From Dyadobacter sp. SG02 (GTDB taxonomy: Bacteria; Bacteroidota; Bacteroidia; Cytophagales; Spirosomataceae): a stretch of 64,000 nucleotides of DNA. The notes under the pieces were generated by a model, which was given only the letters and a program-made list of their open reading frames with translations, was not told where the DNA came from and made no database searches. Shown piece by piece: positions 1-9,022 of the stretch. The stretch is from positions 186,001-250,000 of the forward strand of contig NZ_FNYL01000011.1 of assembly GCF_900109045.1 (NCBI RefSeq), read 5' to 3'. The translations under genes were made by a program, and so were the position numbers. Position 1 is the stretch's first letter, and each line of letters opens with the position of its first letter.

Positions 1-561
1 TCCAGGTCATTTGCCGATCTGAGCGGGCGCGAGCAGAGCGAGATACTCACTATTTTCAAAGAGAGTGAGATTTTCCGCCAGTTTGAAACCGGTGCAATGG
101 ACGAACCGGCGTTCCGGAACTACGTCCGCGAAATCCTGAATTTCCCTGATCTGTCGGACGAAGCCATCGACACTGCGTGGAACAGCCTGCTGCTAGACCT
201 CCCGCCCGAGCGCGTGGAGCTGCTTAAAAAGCTGGCGACGCAATACCGGCTGTTCTTGCTCAGTAATACGAGTTCGATCCATATTACACAGGTTAACAAG
301 ATATTGGAAGCCTCGACTGGCGTAGAAAAACTCGGCGATTTGTTCGAAACCGTTTTTCTTTCCTACGAAATGGGCCTGATGAAGCCCGATCCCCGTATTT
401 ACCAGGAAGTGCTTGACAAAGCCGGTCTGAAAGCGGAGGAAACGCTTTTCCTCGACGACAACGCGGACAATATCCGCAGCGCGGCGCAGCTCGGCATCGA
501 TACCATTCACGTCCAAAAGCCGGTCACTATTCTGGAATACCTCCGAGACTATGCAGTCTAA
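1..561 (+). CDS. HAD-superfamily hydrolase (HAD-IA), 5' end outside the window
   Basis: The reading frame is open from base 1, so the gene begins upstream; the first ATG inside the window (97) is probably internal. The visible part shows three HAD motifs. Motif II is the Ser/Thr in LFLLSNTS, motif III is the Lys in MKPDPRIY, and motif IV is the acidic pair in LFLDDNADNI. Motif I (DxDxT) must lie before the window. The order and the C-terminal IHV segment fit the subfamily I phosphatases (phosphoglycolate phosphatase, epoxide-hydrolase-like and YihX-like enzymes), which hydrolyse small phosphorylated metabolites in the cytoplasm. The substrate cannot be told. The stop overlaps the next gene by 11 bases, which suggests translational coupling. 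Confidence 0.9.
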   Translation, partial: SRSFADLSGREQSEILTIFKESEIFRQFETGAMDEPAFRNYVREILNFPDLSDEAIDTAWNSLLLDLPPERVELLKKLATQYRLFLLSNTSSIHITQVNKILEASTGVEKLGDLFETVFLSYEMGLMKPDPRIYQEVLDKAGLKAEETLFLDDNADNIRSAAQLGIDTIHVQKPVTILEYLRDYAV

Positions 562-1750
562 CACAAGAACCTACATCATTCAGGCGGCACTTTTTATCCT
601 CACCATCATCACCACGACGATGGCTGGCGCTGAATGGATGTTCAACAGCATATTTGGTTTCGTTTACGACTTTTTATACTTCATGATCGGTGAAAAGGAA
701 GCGAAGGCCATGCCGGCGCCTACCCGGATGCTCGGCTGGGCGGAGTTTGTGCAGGGGTTTCATTTCTCGATCCCCTTCCTGCTGATCCTCACGATCCATG
801 AATTCGGGCACTATTTCGTTGCGAAGGCGCATAAGGTGAAAGTAACGCTGCCGTTTTATATTCCCTTGTGGTTCGGTATTTCTCAGAGCATCGGAACGCT
901 CGGCGCATTCATCCGCATTAAAGAGGCCGTCCGGTCGCGGGTTAAATTCTTTGATATAGGCATTGCCGGTCCGCTGGCCGGGTTTGTTGCGGCATTGGTG
1001 GTCCTTTGGTACGGTTTTACCCACTTGCCGCCGCCGGACTATATCTTCAAGATCCACCCCGAGTACGAACGTTTCGGGCTGAATTACCCGCAATTCGTTT
1101 ATGAAAACCCCACCGGCAATGTGATGCTCGGGGATAATATCCTGTTCTGGCTGTTCAAAACCTATGTGGCCGATCCTGCGCGCCTCCCGCACGCGTACGA
1201 GCTGATCCATTACCCATACCTTTTTGCGGGTTACCTCGCATTGTTTTTTACGTCGCTGAACCTCATCCCCATTGGCCAGCTCGACGGCGGCCATATCCTT
1301 TACGCGATGCTTGGCAAAAAGCGTTTCAATGCCATCGCCCCGTTCCTTTTCGGCATACTCGTGTTTTACGTAGGCCTCGGCGCTTTCCGTACCGAGTCAT
1401 TTGCTACCGGTAGCGACGCGATATTCTATGAACGACTGCTTTACCTGGCCATTTACATTTACTTTCTGTACGTCTGTTTCAAACGCGCCTGCGATAATCC
1501 ATCGACCGCATTGATGGTCAGCCTGCTGATCGTCGTCGGCCAGTTTGCATTATCCTACGTCCGCCCCGACCTGGAAGGCTCGGTCAACCTGCTGCCATTT
1601 GTCCTGATCCTTGGCCGTTTCCTAGGCATCCGCCACCCCGAAACCGAAGACGAAACCCCGCTCAACAAAGGCCGGATCGTGCTCGGTATCATTGCATTTG
1701 TCATTTTCGTGCTATCGTTCAGCCCTACGCCGCTGATTGTGATTGAGTAG
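551..1750 (+). CDS. Site-2 protease family (M50) intramembrane metalloprotease
   Basis: A 399-aa polytopic membrane protein with the two M50 signatures. HEFGH at residues 83-87 supplies two zinc ligands and the catalytic Glu. LDGG at about 244-247, within NLIPIGQLDGGH, supplies the third ligand. Hydrophobic segments surround both motifs, and several more follow at the C-terminus. Such proteases cut transmembrane segments of regulatory or signal proteins. No PDZ domain is visible, so it is not a classical RseP; it resembles the plant EGY / bacterial YwhC-like branch. It overlaps the HAD gene by 11 bases and is probably co-transcribed with it. Substrate unknown. Confidence 0.92.
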   Translation: MQSNTRTYIIQAALFILTIITTTMAGAEWMFNSIFGFVYDFLYFMIGEKEAKAMPAPTRMLGWAEFVQGFHFSIPFLLILTIHEFGHYFVAKAHKVKVTLPFYIPLWFGISQSIGTLGAFIRIKEAVRSRVKFFDIGIAGPLAGFVAALVVLWYGFTHLPPPDYIFKIHPEYERFGLNYPQFVYENPTGNVMLGDNILFWLFKTYVADPARLPHAYELIHYPYLFAGYLALFFTSLNLIPIGQLDGGHILYAMLGKKRFNAIAPFLFGILVFYVGLGAFRTESFATGSDAIFYERLLYLAIYIYFLYVCFKRACDNPSTALMVSLLIVVGQFALSYVRPDLEGSVNLLPFVLILGRFLGIRHPETEDETPLNKGRIVLGIIAFVIFVLSFSPTPLIVIE

Positions 1751-1800
1751 AGGAGATAAGCCGTTGGCAGCCCTTTTAGTTAAAAAAAGCTGATTAGGCA

Positions 1801-2808
1801 ATGTACATCTCCCGCAGACAATTCCTGGCAGCACTAGGCGCTACACCCATTATCGCGAACATCGACGTCGCCGATCCACCCTACACCTATTCCGTCAAAG
1901 GAAAACTCCCTGTTTCAGAAATGGCTACCACGCTCATTCACGAGCATGTACTGGTCGATTTCATTGGTGCGGAGAAGATTTCGCCGGATCGATGGAAACA
2001 CGATGAGGTAATCCGGAAAGTCCTGCCCTACCTGCTCGAAATTAAGAAACGAGGCATTAAAACGCTGGTTGAATGCACACCGGCATTCATCGGCAGGGAT
2101 GTGGTTTTGCTCAAAAAGCTTTCCGAACAGTCAGGTCTCAATATTCTGACCAATACGGGCTATTACGGCGCTTCCGACAATAAATATTTACCCAAATGGG
2201 CATTCACCGAAACTGCCGAACAACTCGCAAGTCGCTGGATCGCGGAGTTTGAGAACGGTATCGAGGGTACAGGCATACGGCCCGGATTTATCAAAACCGG
2301 GGTTAACAGCGGCAAATTGTCCGAACTCCACCAGAAGCTGGTCAGGGCGGCGGCGCTCACGCATTTGAAGACGGGGCTTACCATATGTTCGCATACCGGA
2401 CCAGCAGTACCCGCACGCGAGGAAATTGAAATACTGAAACAGTCGGGCGTGCATCCGTCCGCATTCGTGTGGGTACACGCGAACGGGAGCGCGGAAGAGC
2501 TGGAAGATGTAGGCAAAAGCGGCTGCTGGATCAGTCTGGACGGGGTGAATGCCGACAATATCGCCAGGCATGTGGAGCTTATTTCTTTCCTCAAAAACAA
2601 GGGACGGCTCGGCCAGGTGCTTATTTCCCACGATGCGGGCTGGTACCGGCCGGGTGAGGCCGATGGAGGCGAGTTCAGGGGCTACACCACGATTTCCGAC
2701 AAGCTGATTCCAGCATTGAAGACGCAAGGTTTTGCTGAGGCCGATACCCGTACGTTAATGGTTGCCAATCCGGCTAAGGCATTTGCGATCAGCATCCACA
2801 AAGGTTAG
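1801..2808 (+). CDS. Phosphotriesterase-family metal-dependent hydrolase, Tat-exported
   Basis: A 335-aa amidohydrolase-fold protein. The N-terminus SRRQFLAALGA matches a twin-arginine signal (S-R-R-x-F-L), so it is probably exported folded to the periplasm. The binuclear metal site of the phosphotriesterase/lactonase family is complete: His47 and His49 in HEH, Lys165 (the usual carbamylated bridging Lys) in FIKTG, His198 in SHTG, His226 in VWVHAN and Asp278 in SHDAG. Family members hydrolyse lactones or phosphoesters; the substrate here is unknown. The gene converges on the sensor kinase with a 5-base gap and no visible terminator. Confidence 0.9.
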   Translation: MYISRRQFLAALGATPIIANIDVADPPYTYSVKGKLPVSEMATTLIHEHVLVDFIGAEKISPDRWKHDEVIRKVLPYLLEIKKRGIKTLVECTPAFIGRDVVLLKKLSEQSGLNILTNTGYYGASDNKYLPKWAFTETAEQLASRWIAEFENGIEGTGIRPGFIKTGVNSGKLSELHQKLVRAAALTHLKTGLTICSHTGPAVPAREEIEILKQSGVHPSAFVWVHANGSAEELEDVGKSGCWISLDGVNADNIARHVELISFLKNKGRLGQVLISHDAGWYRPGEADGGEFRGYTTISDKLIPALKTQGFAEADTRTLMVANPAKAFAISIHKG

Positions 2809-2813
2809 TACAC

Positions 2814-4100
2814 CTATTTTTCAATCCGAAACTCAGTCCAGCCGTCGGGGCCGGTTCCCAACGCGAAATCGAAGCCGTGGTTGCCAAGGATTTCGCGGGT
2901 TAATGTGAGACCAATGCCCTGCCCGTCTCTTTTGGTGCTGAAAAACGGGTTGAAGAGCTTGATACTTACGTCGGGATCGATCGGTTTGCCGTTGTTACGG
3001 ATTACCAGACGGTCGACAGTGGTGACTATGCGCACCTCCTGCCCGTTTTCGCACGCCTCCACCGCATTTTTGATCACATTGATCAGCACCTGCTCCATTT
3101 GGCCCTTATCGACATTCCAGAACACATCCTCTTCCGATTCGCTCAGTACTTTCACATTCCCGACAGAGGCCGCATTCTGCATAAACACGGCCACATCGCG
3201 CGTGAGGGTGCCCATATCCGTGCGTTCGCAAACCGGCGCAGGCAGGCGCACCACGTCCGCGAAGTTGCGCATGAAGCGCGTGAGCTGCTGGTTTCGTTCC
3301 GACGCCACGTGCAATGCATCCTTAATGTCGCGGTAATCGGTGTCGGGCAGTAAATGCGTTGTGGTTTGCAATATCGAATCAGTGGCGCCCAGGGTGTTGT
3401 TCACTTCATGGGCCATCATTCTGATCACCTTACCATAAGCATTCTTCTCCGATTCGAGAATTTCATGGGTCAATTCCTCTATCATCAGAAACGAGCGACG
3501 GAAGCCGCGGTCCATAAAATGCGAGCGCTGGCCCTTGAAAGTAGCAATGCCATTGGTCTTGATCATCCTGGATTCGCCATCCGCCAGACCTGCCAGCTCG
3601 GTAAGCAACGGCAGGCCCGTTTCTTCCGGCTTTTTCCCTGTCAATGTAGTGTGATCCTGCTCAAACTGGCCCTTCGCCTTGCTGTTGAGCGATTCGATGC
3701 GATCGTCGTAATCGAGGATAATGATGGAAATCGGGGATGCTTCTATCAGTTTTTCCAAAAAGAAATGCTGCTCGTTCAGCTTGATACGCTCCTCGCGCAG
3801 CTGATCGATCATCATGTTATAGACCTCTATCAGCACATCGACCTCCCCTTTGCCGGTCGGCACGAACTTGATGGAAAAGTCTTTGTCCTTAATGGCCTCG
3901 ATTCCGGACTTCACAAATTGGATAGGTTGCATAAAATTGGTGTAGAGCACGACAGACATACCCGCCGACAGCAACAAAAACACTTCCGAGGCGATGAAAA
4001 GGGCCTTATTCTCAAAAAGCAGTTTGTAAACCAGCACGACCAATACCAGATGCAGGACCACGATATAGGCAATGTATTTCGTCTTCGTGGATAATCTCAT
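2814..4100 (-). CDS. Sensor histidine kinase of the NtrY/NtrB type
   Basis: This 428-aa membrane kinase starts with two transmembrane helices (about residues 8-30 and 34-56). A HAMP-like linker, a PAS-like region (SPISIIILDYDDRIESLN) and a phosphoacceptor box MMAHEVNNTLGAT with His near residue 230 follow. The ATPase domain has the N box (NVIKNAVEAC) and the G boxes (GQGIGLTLTREIL). The periplasmic loop between the helices is only a few residues, so the signal is probably sensed in the membrane or inside the cell. The start ATG overlaps the stop of the upstream response regulator as ATGA. The pair closes an ABC efflux locus and is presumably its regulator; envelope stress or an exported compound is a likely signal. 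Confidence 0.93.
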   Translation of the reverse strand: MRLSTKTKYIAYIVVLHLVLVVLVYKLLFENKALFIASEVFLLLSAGMSVVLYTNFMQPIQFVKSGIEAIKDKDFSIKFVPTGKGEVDVLIEVYNMMIDQLREERIKLNEQHFFLEKLIEASPISIIILDYDDRIESLNSKAKGQFEQDHTTLTGKKPEETGLPLLTELAGLADGESRMIKTNGIATFKGQRSHFMDRGFRRSFLMIEELTHEILESEKNAYGKVIRMMAHEVNNTLGATDSILQTTTHLLPDTDYRDIKDALHVASERNQQLTRFMRNFADVVRLPAPVCERTDMGTLTRDVAVFMQNAASVGNVKVLSESEEDVFWNVDKGQMEQVLINVIKNAVEACENGQEVRIVTTVDRLVIRNNGKPIDPDVSIKLFNPFFSTKRDGQGIGLTLTREILGNHGFDFALGTGPDGWTEFRIEK

Positions 4101-5470
4101 ATCTCCTCCGAATCAAAGGATATGCCAAACTTTTCCAACCGCCGGTACAATGCGAAGCGGGTGATCCCCAGCGAACGGGCCACCTTGCTTACCTTGCTCT
4201 GATGGTGCTGCATCGCCCTGACAATCATCTGATACTCCATTTCTTCCAATGTAATGCTGCCCACTTCGGGCACATGCTTTTGTGCGGATGCTGCATTACC
4301 GGCATTCATATTTCGCTGAAAATTATCGACATCGAGTATATTGTTGCCTGCCAGGAGGACAGTCCGCTCCACCAGGTTTTTGAGCTGACGGATATTGCCT
4401 TGCAGCGGCAGTGTTTTGAGCCATTTCAAAGCGGCATTGCTTATTTTCAGCTCCGGTCGGTTGTAAATCGTTTTCAGGTTATCGGCAAAAAACGCAGACA
4501 GTAACGGAATATCGTCCGGTCGCTCGCGCAACGCGGGAAGTTTCACGGTAATGAGGTTAATGCGGTAGTAAAGATCTTCCCGGAATGTCCCCTGGGCTAC
4601 CATTTCTTCCAGGTTGCGGTTGGTAGCGCAAATAACGCGCACATCCACCGTCCGGCTCTTGCTGCTTCCCAGCGGCTCGAATGTACGTTCCTGCAACACG
4701 CGCAGGAGCTTCACCTGGCTCGACAAATCGAGTTCCCCGATTTCATCCAGAAAGATCGTTCCGCGGTGCGCCATTTCGAAACGGCCCATCCGGTCTGTTT
4801 TAGCATCGGTAAATGCCCCGCGCACGTGCCCGAACAGCTCGCTTTCGAACAAGGTGGAAGAAATACCGCCCAGGTTTACCTTTACAAATGGCCTTACTTT
4901 CCGGCGGCTGTTCAGGTGAATCGCTTCGGCGATCAGCTCCTTACCCGTTCCACTCTCGCCCGTAATGAGCACAGGCGCGTCCGTAGGCGCAACACGACCG
5001 ATGGTTTCGAGAATATCGAGCAGCTTCGGGTTTTCACCGACGATGTTTTCAAAATGGTATTGCTGATCCAGTTTTCGCCGGCTCCCCACCTGCTGCACCG
5101 GCTTGGCCAGGTTCAGGATCGTGCGGATAGACTGGATCAGGTAATCGTTCTGCCAGGGTTTTGTCACGAAATCGGCGGCGCCCTCCTTCATACCCCGCAC
5201 GGCCAGATCGATCGTGCCCCAGCCGGTAATCAGGATCACCGGAATGGCCGCATTATGCTTTTTAATGCGTTGCAACAACTGCATTCCCTCCTTACCCGAG
5301 GTTTCAATCGAAAAATTGAGGTCGAGCAAGATCAGTTCCGGCGTCACCACTTTCAGTATTTCAAAAGTTTCCTCCGGCGAACCCGCAGCACGCACATCGA
5401 ATCCCTCCTTTTTCAAAAGAAGCAAAAGGGAAGTGCGGATGGCGATGTCGTCGTCTACGATCAGGAGCAT
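4097..5470 (-). CDS. Sigma-54-dependent response regulator, NtrC family
   Basis: This 457-aa protein has the full NtrC layout. A receiver domain (phospho-acceptor Asp50 in LLDLNF, Lys in TKPW near 105) is followed by an AAA+ domain with Walker A GESGTGKE, the sigma-54-contact loop as GAFTDA, and Walker B TIFLDEIGEL. A FIS-type helix-turn-helix (SKVARSLGITRFALYRRLEK) ends it. The loop is GAFTDA rather than the enterobacterial GAFTGA. It overlaps the downstream sensor kinase by 4 bases (ATGA). Five ABC/TolC/HlyD genes lie upstream on the same strand, and a sigma-54-like promoter precedes the first, so this protein is the probable activator of the locus. Confidence 0.95.
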   Translation of the reverse strand: MLLIVDDDIAIRTSLLLLLKKEGFDVRAAGSPEETFEILKVVTPELILLDLNFSIETSGKEGMQLLQRIKKHNAAIPVILITGWGTIDLAVRGMKEGAADFVTKPWQNDYLIQSIRTILNLAKPVQQVGSRRKLDQQYHFENIVGENPKLLDILETIGRVAPTDAPVLITGESGTGKELIAEAIHLNSRRKVRPFVKVNLGGISSTLFESELFGHVRGAFTDAKTDRMGRFEMAHRGTIFLDEIGELDLSSQVKLLRVLQERTFEPLGSSKSRTVDVRVICATNRNLEEMVAQGTFREDLYYRINLITVKLPALRERPDDIPLLSAFFADNLKTIYNRPELKISNAALKWLKTLPLQGNIRQLKNLVERTVLLAGNNILDVDNFQRNMNAGNAASAQKHVPEVGSITLEEMEYQMIVRAMQHHQSKVSKVARSLGITRFALYRRLEKFGISFDSEEI

Positions 5471-5475
5471 GGTAC

Positions 5476-5639
5476 TGAATTTTGAATGAGCCGCCGTGGA
5501 ACGGGGAATAATTTTTGAATGAGTGAATGAGTGAATAAAGTCAAGTGTGGTCAGACCTGGTCATGAAATTGTGAAGATAAAAACAATACTTGACCACTTC
5601 TGACCTAATGACGAATCATTCGGGCATTCGGTCATTCCG
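5476..5639. repeat. Intergenic inverted-repeat element 1 (GAATGAGT family)
   Basis: The gap between the response regulator and the permease holds a copy of an unusual element. GAATGAGT octamers (about 5517-5534) lead into a large imperfect hairpin: arm GTCAGACCTGGTCA around 5550-5563 faces TGACCACTTCTGAC around 5591-5604, and an AT-rich loop lies between. ATTC-rich degenerate repeats follow up to the permease stop. A second, better-preserved copy is at 8098-8289. The segment TTTTGAATGAGCCGCCGT near 5480-5497 has a close relative at about 8977-9010. It is AT-rich and has no coding potential. Confidence 0.7.
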
Positions 5640-6806
5640 TTATTCTTCATGCAACGCCACCGCCGGATGTATCGCGGCGGCCAGCTTGCTGGGGAACCAG
5701 GCGCAAAGTGTTACAATGATATAAATTACGGCGACGGCGGCCAAGATCGCGATGATGTAAATTTCCTTATCGAGGTCAAAAACGTTCATGAGCGGGAACT
5801 GGACGGCAAAAATAAGGCCGATGATGAGGCTGAATGTAGCCAGTACCCAAATTTCGCCCAGAAATTGGCTGGTAACCCCGGATTCCGTCGCACCCATGGC
5901 ACGACGCAGGCCTATTTCACCTTTGCGCTTTGCGATATTGAGGTTCAGTACACCGAAAAGGCCCAATGCGACATTGGTTAACAAAAACCCACTGACAATC
6001 AGGAAAATAATTACGGGAACGAGTGTCAGGTTCTCACGATTTTTGCGTGAATCTTTAAGATAACCCACCTCAACACCCCAGCCCGGCAACATCATTGCGA
6101 TGTCTTTCACCAGCCGCGCCTCGAAGTTGGCATCGGTTCCCGGTTTGGTTTTGATCAATATATTCGAATTCCAGCGATCGTTTTTTTCCAGCATCTGGAA
6201 CAGCCCGGGGTTATCCGACATAAACTTACCTTTTGCCTTGAACTTGTCGACAATGCCGACCACTTTGTACGACGTCTTTTCGTCGCGTTTCACGACCTTG
6301 TTCAAACCGGACTCGTTTTGAAACAGCTTATCTTCCATCACCTGATTGATTACAATGGGAATGAATTTGCCTACCAGGTCGCTTTCGGCATACCAGCGGC
6401 CCTTCTTAACGGGTATATCGAGCACTTTGGCGAGTTCGCTGTCGGTATAGTAAAAATCTCCTCCCACATCCACCTTATTGTAGTTGATCGAATTTCCGAT
6501 CTGATTGGCCGAAAAGGGCGTATTACTGCTCATGCGGCTGGCGGCGGTTACTTCCGGGTACGATCGCACGCGTTGCATGGCGCGCTGCAATTTCGAGGCT
6601 ATTTCGGTGGTATCCTGGTTCGTGGACAGTTCCAGGTTCCATACCTGCTCGTACTGGAAGCCGATGGGCTGCAAGTAGTTGCGTAAATTAAAAACAATGA
6701 GCGTAAGCACGCCGAAAAGCACCATAAAAGCGGCCCATACCTCGATAATGAGCAGGGAATGCGTGCCTTTTTTATTCCATATTAATTTAAAAAGATGTCG
6801 TAGCAT
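5640..6806 (-). CDS. ABC transporter permease, FtsX/MacB-like (second permease)
   Basis: A 388-aa permease with one N-terminal helix, a periplasmic MacB-PCD-like domain of about 220 residues, and three C-terminal helices with the FtsX signature KGEIGLRRAMGATESG. This is the type VII (mechanotransmission) exporter fold. It acts with the ATPase at 8290-8952, the neighbouring permease, the HlyD-like adaptor and the TolC-like channel in a tripartite pump. It lies 33 bases behind the other permease. Two different half-permeases beside one ATPase suggest a heterodimeric membrane part. Substrate unknown. Confidence 0.9.
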   Translation of the reverse strand: MLRHLFKLIWNKKGTHSLLIIEVWAAFMVLFGVLTLIVFNLRNYLQPIGFQYEQVWNLELSTNQDTTEIASKLQRAMQRVRSYPEVTAASRMSSNTPFSANQIGNSINYNKVDVGGDFYYTDSELAKVLDIPVKKGRWYAESDLVGKFIPIVINQVMEDKLFQNESGLNKVVKRDEKTSYKVVGIVDKFKAKGKFMSDNPGLFQMLEKNDRWNSNILIKTKPGTDANFEARLVKDIAMMLPGWGVEVGYLKDSRKNRENLTLVPVIIFLIVSGFLLTNVALGLFGVLNLNIAKRKGEIGLRRAMGATESGVTSQFLGEIWVLATFSLIIGLIFAVQFPLMNVFDLDKEIYIIAILAAVAVIYIIVTLCAWFPSKLAAAIHPAVALHEE

Positions 6807-6839
6807 GGCTAGGCAAGGATTAAAATGAGAGAATCGACG

Positions 6840-8084
6840 TCACGCTTTCAGCGCTTCCGCTATTTTCAATCTCGACATTCGGAAAGCCGGTAAAACCCCC
6901 GACAGCAACCCGAAAACGAGACAGAACAATATGCTGACCAAAAATACCGGCAGGTTGATCGTGAGGTCGGCATAGGCTATCCATCCGCTGGAATTGATGA
7001 ACTGAATGACGACGAATGTGAGTATCAGGGCAAATGCGCCACCAATGAAGGTAATGAACACGTTTTCAATGATAAACTGCCACAAAAGTGCTTTCGAAGG
7101 CGCCCCAAATGCCTTCCTGACGCCGATTTCCGACGCGCGTTCGAGAATGCGGCTCACATTCACATTGACCAGGTTCACAGCCGGAAGCCCCATGATCATG
7201 AGCAGTACCAGCCCCACGATCGCGTAAAGTGCAACCCGGTCCTTGTCGCTTCTTGTGAACGTGCTGAGGAAATGTTCGAAATAAGTGTCTGCCTTGACGA
7301 TCAGTATATTGAACTGGTTATTGTTGGAGTATTCCGCGCGCGGAATGCGTGCAATGTGGCTATCGAATTCCGCCTGTATCGCGGGAATATCAGTAGGCTT
7401 TTTGGCCAGCACAATGGCCACGAAGCGACCGCGCATGCCCTTTTCCTCGTAGTTACTTTTGGGGGCTGTATAGGGGAAATACACGTCCGAATAGGTGTAA
7501 ATCCGCGTGGGAGGGCTGCCTTTCACCACACCTATCACGCGGTAGTTGATGTTTTCGATATCGATCGTTTTACCCACAACCGCTTCCTCGGCGCTTCCGA
7601 AATACTGCTCACGCAGCGCATCGGTAATGACAGCCACGTGGTCGGCATTGCGGACATTCGTTTCGTCGTACGGCTTACCTTCCAGGAACTCGAAATCGGT
7701 CACCGACCAAAAATCGACATCGGTGTATTTGGTATTCAATTTGATCCGCTTCCCGTTCACATAGGCATTGGAAAAGCCGAAATTGTTCATGATCGACACG
7801 CGCTCAGCAGTCTTCAACGATTTGCCATACTTTGTCAAAAACTCGAATGAAGCCGGCCCCGACGACATGGTTGTATTGGCAGAGTCGGTTTGTACCAGGT
7901 TAGCGATATAAAGCGACCGCGCACGTTTGGCCTCCGGGTAATGCGCGCCAAAAAGGTGATCGAGAAAAGAAGTCACCACCATCAGCACCGTCAGCGTAAG
8001 CGTAATGCCGAAAAGCGTGATGAAAGTATAGAAAGGATGCCGCAGCAATACCTTCCAGGCGATTTTTATGTAGTTTGAAAGCAT
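6840..8084 (-). CDS. ABC transporter permease, FtsX/MacB-like (first permease)
   Basis: A 414-aa protein with an N-terminal transmembrane helix (about residues 19-44), a large periplasmic domain, and three C-terminal helices. The FtsX-family coupling segment reads RASEIGVRKAFGAPSKALL. It is only distantly similar to the following permease gene, which supports a heterodimer. Element 2 of the GAATGAGT repeat family separates it from the upstream ATPase gene by about 205 bases, so transcription of the permeases may be adjusted there. Role: membrane component of a MacB-like efflux or lipid/peptide export system. Confidence 0.9.
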   Translation of the reverse strand: MLSNYIKIAWKVLLRHPFYTFITLFGITLTLTVLMVVTSFLDHLFGAHYPEAKRARSLYIANLVQTDSANTTMSSGPASFEFLTKYGKSLKTAERVSIMNNFGFSNAYVNGKRIKLNTKYTDVDFWSVTDFEFLEGKPYDETNVRNADHVAVITDALREQYFGSAEEAVVGKTIDIENINYRVIGVVKGSPPTRIYTYSDVYFPYTAPKSNYEEKGMRGRFVAIVLAKKPTDIPAIQAEFDSHIARIPRAEYSNNNQFNILIVKADTYFEHFLSTFTRSDKDRVALYAIVGLVLLMIMGLPAVNLVNVNVSRILERASEIGVRKAFGAPSKALLWQFIIENVFITFIGGAFALILTFVVIQFINSSGWIAYADLTINLPVFLVSILFCLVFGLLSGVLPAFRMSRLKIAEALKA

Positions 8085-8097
8085 TTGTTCAATGATT

Positions 8098-8289
8098 GAA
8101 TGACCGAATGACTGAATTTTGAATGAGTGAATGAGTGAATGAGTGAATGAGTGAATTGGAGGTCAGGTCTGGTCATGTGTGTTGTCGGGTGTAGTCAATT
8201 ATTGTGTATAAACTAATCTTGACAATTCATGACTACTTCTGACTCAATGACAATTTATTCACTCATTCACTCATTGACTAATTCACTCA
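8098..8289. repeat. Intergenic inverted-repeat element 2 with tandem GAATGAGT octamers
   Basis: Four consecutive GAATGAGT units begin at 8121, followed by GAAT. Their reverse complement (ATTCACTC units) appears at 8257-8290, directly before the stop of the ATPase gene. Between these ends lie a hairpin arm GTCAGGTCTGGTCATG (about 8162-8177) and its partner CATGACTACTTCTGAC (about 8228-8243), with an AT-rich centre. Element 1 (5476-5639) has the same architecture. It looks like a small palindromic mobile repeat (MITE/REP-like) or a structured intercistronic element; no protein is encoded. Confidence 0.75.
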
Positions 8290-8952
8290 TTAACTAACCT
8301 GCGTCCCGTCAAACAGCCTGATGAGCCTGTCTGTCTTCTTCGCCATGGCTTCGTCGTGGGTGACCATGACGATGGTAGCGCCGTCGCCGTTCAGCTTTTG
8401 GAGAATGCCCAGGATTTCGTTGCCCATAGCGCTGTCGAGGTTGCCGGTGGGCTCGTCGGCGAGGATGATTTCGGGTTTACCGACAATTGCCCGGGCAATG
8501 GCGACGCGCTGCTTTTGTCCGCCCGAAAGTTGCTTGGGAAAATGCTTCATCCGGTTGCTCAACCCCACTTTTTCCAATGCTTCCTGCGCGAGCTCGCGAC
8601 GCTGCTTTGCCGACGTATTCCTGTAAAGCAGCGGAATTTCGACGTTATCTATCACCGATAGATCATTTATCAGGTGAAAGCTCTGAAAAATAAAGCCCAG
8701 CTTGCGGTTGCGCAATTCGGCCAGGTGTTTGTCGGTATAGCGCTCCACCGGCGAGCCGTCAATCTCGATCTGGCCCTTCGAGGGCGCGTCGAGCAGCCCG
8801 ATAATGTTCAGCAAAGTACTCTTCCCGCAACCCGAAGGCCCCATGATCGAAACGAACTCTCCTTTCTTCACATCAATATTGATGTTATTCAAAGCCAGCG
8901 TTTCGATGGAGCTGGTACGGTACACTTTTTCTACGTTTTGGAGTTTGATCAT
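8290..8952 (-). CDS. ABC transporter ATP-binding protein, LolD/MacB type
   Basis: A 220-aa stand-alone ATPase with Walker [10 protein letters not shown] (about 39-47), Q-loop (FIFQSFHL), signature [15 protein letters not shown], Walker [14 protein letters not shown] and an H-loop MVTHDE. The EPTGNLDS sequence is typical of the LolD/MacB/FtsE branch that powers FtsX-like permeases. It energises export through the two permeases encoded downstream. The C-terminal codons overlap the ATTCACTC end of repeat element 2. Confidence 0.95.
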   Translation of the reverse strand: MIKLQNVEKVYRTSSIETLALNNINIDVKKGEFVSIMGPSGCGKSTLLNIIGLLDAPSKGQIEIDGSPVERYTDKHLAELRNRKLGFIFQSFHLINDLSVIDNVEIPLLYRNTSAKQRRELAQEALEKVGLSNRMKHFPKQLSGGQKQRVAIARAIVGKPEIILADEPTGNLDSAMGNEILGILQKLNGDGATIVMVTHDEAMAKKTDRLIRLFDGTQVS

Positions 8953-8968
8953 GGCGTTGGTACGGGTA

Positions 8969-9020
8969 TGAATGAATTTTGAATGAGTGGATGAGTGAAT
9001 GAGCCGCCGTTCCAGGGCTC
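8969..9020. repeat. Short GAATGAGT-type repeat and hairpin
   Basis: The gap between the TolC-like gene and the ATPase carries GAATGAATTTTGAATGAG and related octamer copies. A small hairpin follows in which GAATGAGCC (about 8998-9006) pairs with GGCTCATTC (about 9016-9024). The stretch TTTTGAATGAG plus GAGCCGCCGT also occurs at the edge of element 1, so all three gaps share material. Confidence 0.55.
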
Positions 9021-9022
9021 AT

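Noticed and set aside
2163-2727. Minus-strand frames of 145 and 179 aa opposite the phosphotriesterase gene
   Set aside because: The plus-strand gene has complete catalytic motifs; these are shadows without protein-like features.
8098-8289. Octamer repeats as a CRISPR array
   Set aside because: The units are 8 bp, contiguous and without spacers.
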